Assembly (NCBI RefSeq): GCF_000003815.2
Contig: NC_049992.1
Location: 3,459,703 to 3,519,702 of the forward strand
Length of the DNA: 60,000 nucleotides
Direction of reading: 5' to 3'
Origin: Branchiostoma floridae
Taxonomy: Eukaryota > Chordata > Leptocardii > Amphioxiformes > Branchiostomatidae
Notes under the pieces: generated by a model
What the model saw: the letters and a program-made list of their open reading frames with translations, nothing else
Database searches by the model: none
Told to the model about the DNA's origin: nothing
In this document: positions 59,656 to 60,000 of the stretch, one piece after another
Layout of the letters: every line of letters begins with the position of its first letter
Position numbering within the stretch: position 1 is the first letter of the stretch
Position numbers and translations under genes: made by a program

Positions 59656-60000
59656 GTAAGAGTGGCATGAATCCCCTGTTAGGGGAAAGCTGACAGGTAA
59701 CACGTCTTCGCCACGTTTAAAAATGAGACAATCACGCCTCCTTTGCATAAATGTTTCAAGATAGAAATAAAAATCACCTCTTTTATAAATGAAGCTTAGA
59801 ATAGATGATCACCCTTTTCTAGTCCAAGCTGTTTTGAGATAAAGTAATAAGTTCTAATCTGGATAGATCTCAGAATCACACTGCTTCTTGCAAGTCGCTT
59901 TTAGATTGCAATAATCACCCTTTTTTAAAAATAAATCTCAAAGTATGATGATAACCCACCTAAAGCTAAGCTAAATCTCTCTAAGATAATTTATAAAGCT
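59656..60000. other. Probable intron at the window edge
   Basis: AT-rich, no coding signal. AATAAA occurs at 59766-59771 and again near 59929, so a transcript end here is possible if the donor at 59655 is not used. Confidence 0.4.

Larger units (their letters stand above)
6201..59655. other. Introns over 300 bases with nothing recognised
   Basis: For completeness, these introns were read and gave no feature I can support: 6201-7196, 9513-9852, 9913-10507, 10553-10974, 11471-12114, 12349-12687, 12864-13203, 15906-16367, 16619-17067, 17193-17598, 17826-18190, 19541-20107, 22929-23386 (apart from a G-rich patch), 25050-25390, 29657-30168, 32124-32474, 36761-37134, 37168-37512, 38769-39248 (apart from one short repeat), 40442-40818, 41702-42021, 42088-42594, 45053-45489, 45625-46086, 46156-46498, 47274-47833, 49115-49591, 51278-51664 (apart from repeat F), 52562-52863. 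Other long introns have their own entries. Confidence 0.5.

Overview
The window is intron-rich animal DNA. I read it as most likely a lancelet (Branchiostoma) or another marine deuterostome. The reasons are the domain mix, the many short introns rich in small inverted-repeat elements, and a tRNA-derived SINE of a type common in these genomes. This is a judgement from style, not a proof. There are no bacterial or viral genes.

Nearly all supported coding sequence belongs to one plus-strand gene model running from about 3426 to at least 59655. I traced 87 coding exons by splice sites and reading frame, about 19.4 kb of coding sequence or roughly 6,500 residues. Almost every domain and linker exon begins and ends in phase 1, so modules can be added or skipped without breaking the frame. 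The start of the gene (signal peptide, promoter) and probably its end lie outside the window or were not recognised.

Order of modules: a ten-cysteine Frizzled-type CRD (3426-3827); a laminin-G/concanavalin-like domain (5544-6200); six tiny Gly-rich linker exons; pentraxin domains P1-P6 (11278-22928); seven thyroglobulin type-1 exons (24296-27166) and an eighth with an in-frame stop; pentraxin domains P7-P15 (28417-51830); a Pro/Asp/Arg/Tyr repeat exon built on a 13-residue unit (52864-54615); and a 1,163-codon Thr/Pro-rich mucin-like exon (56167-59655). Between pentraxins sit one to six linker exons of 21 to 135 bases.

The outer pentraxins (P1-P3, P13-P15) are interrupted by introns. The inner nine (P4-P12) are each a single uninterrupted exon of about 609 bases and are very alike, which points to amplification of an intronless cassette. 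All 15 pentraxins lack the two cysteines of the family's disulphide, and most lack calcium-ligand residues. I do not recognise a named orthologue with this architecture. A secreted or surface-anchored recognition or mucus protein is a reasonable inference; no function is shown by the sequence.

The introns hold small transposon remnants (a pogo/Tigger-like family in five copies and several other hairpin elements), a SINE, LINE-type tails, microsatellites, several tandem duplications and two 100-base assembly gaps.
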